DNA of 5,807 nt from Clostridiales bacterium (GTDB lineage: Bacteria; Bacillota; Sulfobacillia; UBA995), in contig DOZU01000234.1 in assembly GCA_003517845.1 (NCBI GenBank), positions 1 to 5,807 of the forward strand, in the 5' to 3' direction. Below the pieces are notes generated by a model. That model was given only the letters and a program-made list of their open reading frames with translations, searched no databases and had not been told where the DNA came from. This document shows, one piece after another, positions 4,960-5,807 of the stretch. The first letter of the stretch is position 1, and each line of letters begins with the position of its first letter. A program made the position numbers and the translations under genes.

Positions 4960-5807
4960 TTGGGCGACGTCTTCTGGCACTCCTCGCTGCATATGGGGAC
5001 CGTCCTGACCCAGTGCCTGGAAGGCGGGGACGCGGCCGGCGTGGCGGACCGGGTGGCGGCAGAAATCAGCCGGTTGGAGGGCCTTTTCAGCACCTACCGG
5101 CCTTCGAGCGAGGTCGCCCGCCTGGGCGCCGCCGCCGGCGAGGCCGAGGTGAGGGTGTCGGGCGAGTGCCTGACGCTTCTGGAACAAGCTGTGGCCTGGG
5201 GTGAGCGCACCGGAGGAGCCTTCGACGTCACGGTGGGCCCCGTAGTCAGGCTTTGGCGGGAGACCTTGGCCGGGGGGAGATTCCCCGCCCGCAAGGAGGT
5301 AGCAGACCGCGTGGCCCTGGTGGGCTATGGTGACCTCTGGCTGAACCGCGCGGACAGAACGGCCCGCCTGGCCCGAAAGGGACAGCTGGTGGACCTCGGC
5401 GGTATGGCCAAGGGCTTCGCGGCCGACCGGGCGGCCGAATTCTACCGCACCGGCGGAATTGGCTCGGCGCTCTTCAACCTTGGGGGAAATGTGGTGGTAA
5501 CCGGTCCGGGGCCGGGCGGCACCCCCTGGCGGGTGGGGTTGCAGCACCCGCGTGCCCCTGCCGGCCGCCTGATGGGCGCGGTAGAAGTCGAAGCAGGAAG
5601 TGTGGTCACCGCCGGGGACTACGAGCGGTGCGTTTTTCGCCGTCTTACCCGCTACCATCACATCCTCGACCCGCGGACGGGCTACCCCGCACGCTCGGGG
5701 CTCATCGCCGCCACCGTGCTGGGTTCGGAATCGCTGGCGGCCGATATCCTCTCCACGGCGCTCCTGGTGCTCGGGCTCGAAGCGGGCATTGGGCTCCTCG
5801 GCGCGAC
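4960..5807 (+). CDS. apbE: FAD:protein FMN transferase ApbE (3' end outside window)
   Basis: The frame stays open from upstream of 4960 to the window edge, giving about 282 residues of ApbE. This Mg-dependent enzyme splits FAD and joins FMN to Thr/Ser in SGAT-type motifs, so the FMN-binding protein just upstream is its likely substrate. Motifs, numbered from the TTG, are MGTVLTQ (12-18), FSTYRPSSEVARL (near 44-56), GGAFDVTVGPVV (near 87-98), VDLGGMAKG (144-152), NLGGN (173-177), TAGDYER (217-223, where SGDYER is commoner), HHILDPRTGYP (233-243) and ADILSTALLVLG (261-272). D262 and T266 fall at the usual metal-binding positions. The start is uncertain: TTG at 4960 follows GAGG at 4945-4948, whereas the ATG at 4993 has no Shine-Dalgarno and would begin at MGT, which is normally internal. 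No start gives a signal peptide or lipobox, unlike many ApbE proteins. Only the last 30-50 residues should be missing. Confidence 0.94.
   Translation, partial: MGDVFWHSSLHMGTVLTQCLEGGDAAGVADRVAAEISRLEGLFSTYRPSSEVARLGAAAGEAEVRVSGECLTLLEQAVAWGERTGGAFDVTVGPVVRLWRETLAGGRFPARKEVADRVALVGYGDLWLNRADRTARLARKGQLVDLGGMAKGFAADRAAEFYRTGGIGSALFNLGGNVVVTGPGPGGTPWRVGLQHPRAPAGRLMGAVEVEAGSVVTAGDYERCVFRRLTRYHHILDPRTGYPARSGLIAATVLGSESLAADILSTALLVLGLEAGIGLLGA

Noticed and set aside
4708..5661. A 317-codon - strand open frame opposite the FMN protein and apbE.
   Set aside because: It is antisense to two genes with complete family motifs, and its translation has no domain pattern.
1..5807. CRISPR arrays, tRNA genes, insertion sequences or a phage/defence system.
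   Set aside because: I saw no direct-repeat array, no tRNA cloverleaf sequence, no transposase motif and no defence gene; the only RNA gene visible is rnpB.

Overview
The window is GC-rich and looks like part of a chromosome from a high-GC, probably thermophilic or anaerobic Firmicute-type lineage. This rests on an RNase HIII-signature nuclease with a near-perfect GGAGGTGA Shine-Dalgarno, an A-type-like RNase P RNA, and an NADP-dependent secondary alcohol dehydrogenase close to the Thermoanaerobacter/Clostridium enzymes. The assignment is inference; no taxonomic marker was compared.

Left part (1-2417). The 3' end of a coiled-coil plus C4 zinc-ribbon protein gene enters on the + strand. It meets, tail to tail, an RNase HIII catalytic domain gene (rnhC, - strand) that lacks the usual N-terminal substrate-binding domain. 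Next comes a + strand remnant of an oligopeptide/dipeptide ABC transporter. In it, a DppB-type permease fragment is joined in frame to the C-terminus of a DppC-type permease, which indicates an internal deletion of about 1 kb. The remnant overlaps by 11 bases the 3' end of a - strand creatininase-family amidohydrolase gene.

Middle (2418-3344). The RNase P RNA gene rnpB lies on the - strand at about 2869-3215, with a 10-bp P1 helix, a P4 helix with its conserved bulged U, and its own extended -10 promoter. Immediately downstream is a small reading frame with a DUF6504-like look. It has no standard start codon outside rnpB. A perfect 9-bp GC hairpin separates the rnpB promoter from the next gene.

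Right part (3345-5807). A 352-residue secondary alcohol dehydrogenase (- strand) is divergent from a + strand two-gene unit. That unit encodes a membrane-anchored FMN-binding-domain protein with an SGAT flavinylation motif, followed 17 bases later by ApbE, the FAD:protein FMN transferase expected to attach its flavin; apbE runs off the window end. A good extended -10 promoter precedes the FMN protein gene, and its architecture is nearly the same as that of the rnpB promoter.

Most of this is housekeeping or ordinary metabolic content. The points that merit a second look are the DppB/DppC scar, the RNase HIII without its N-terminal domain, the start-less gene fused to the rnpB 3' end, and the minimal FMN-protein/ApbE pair whose ApbE has no visible export signal.
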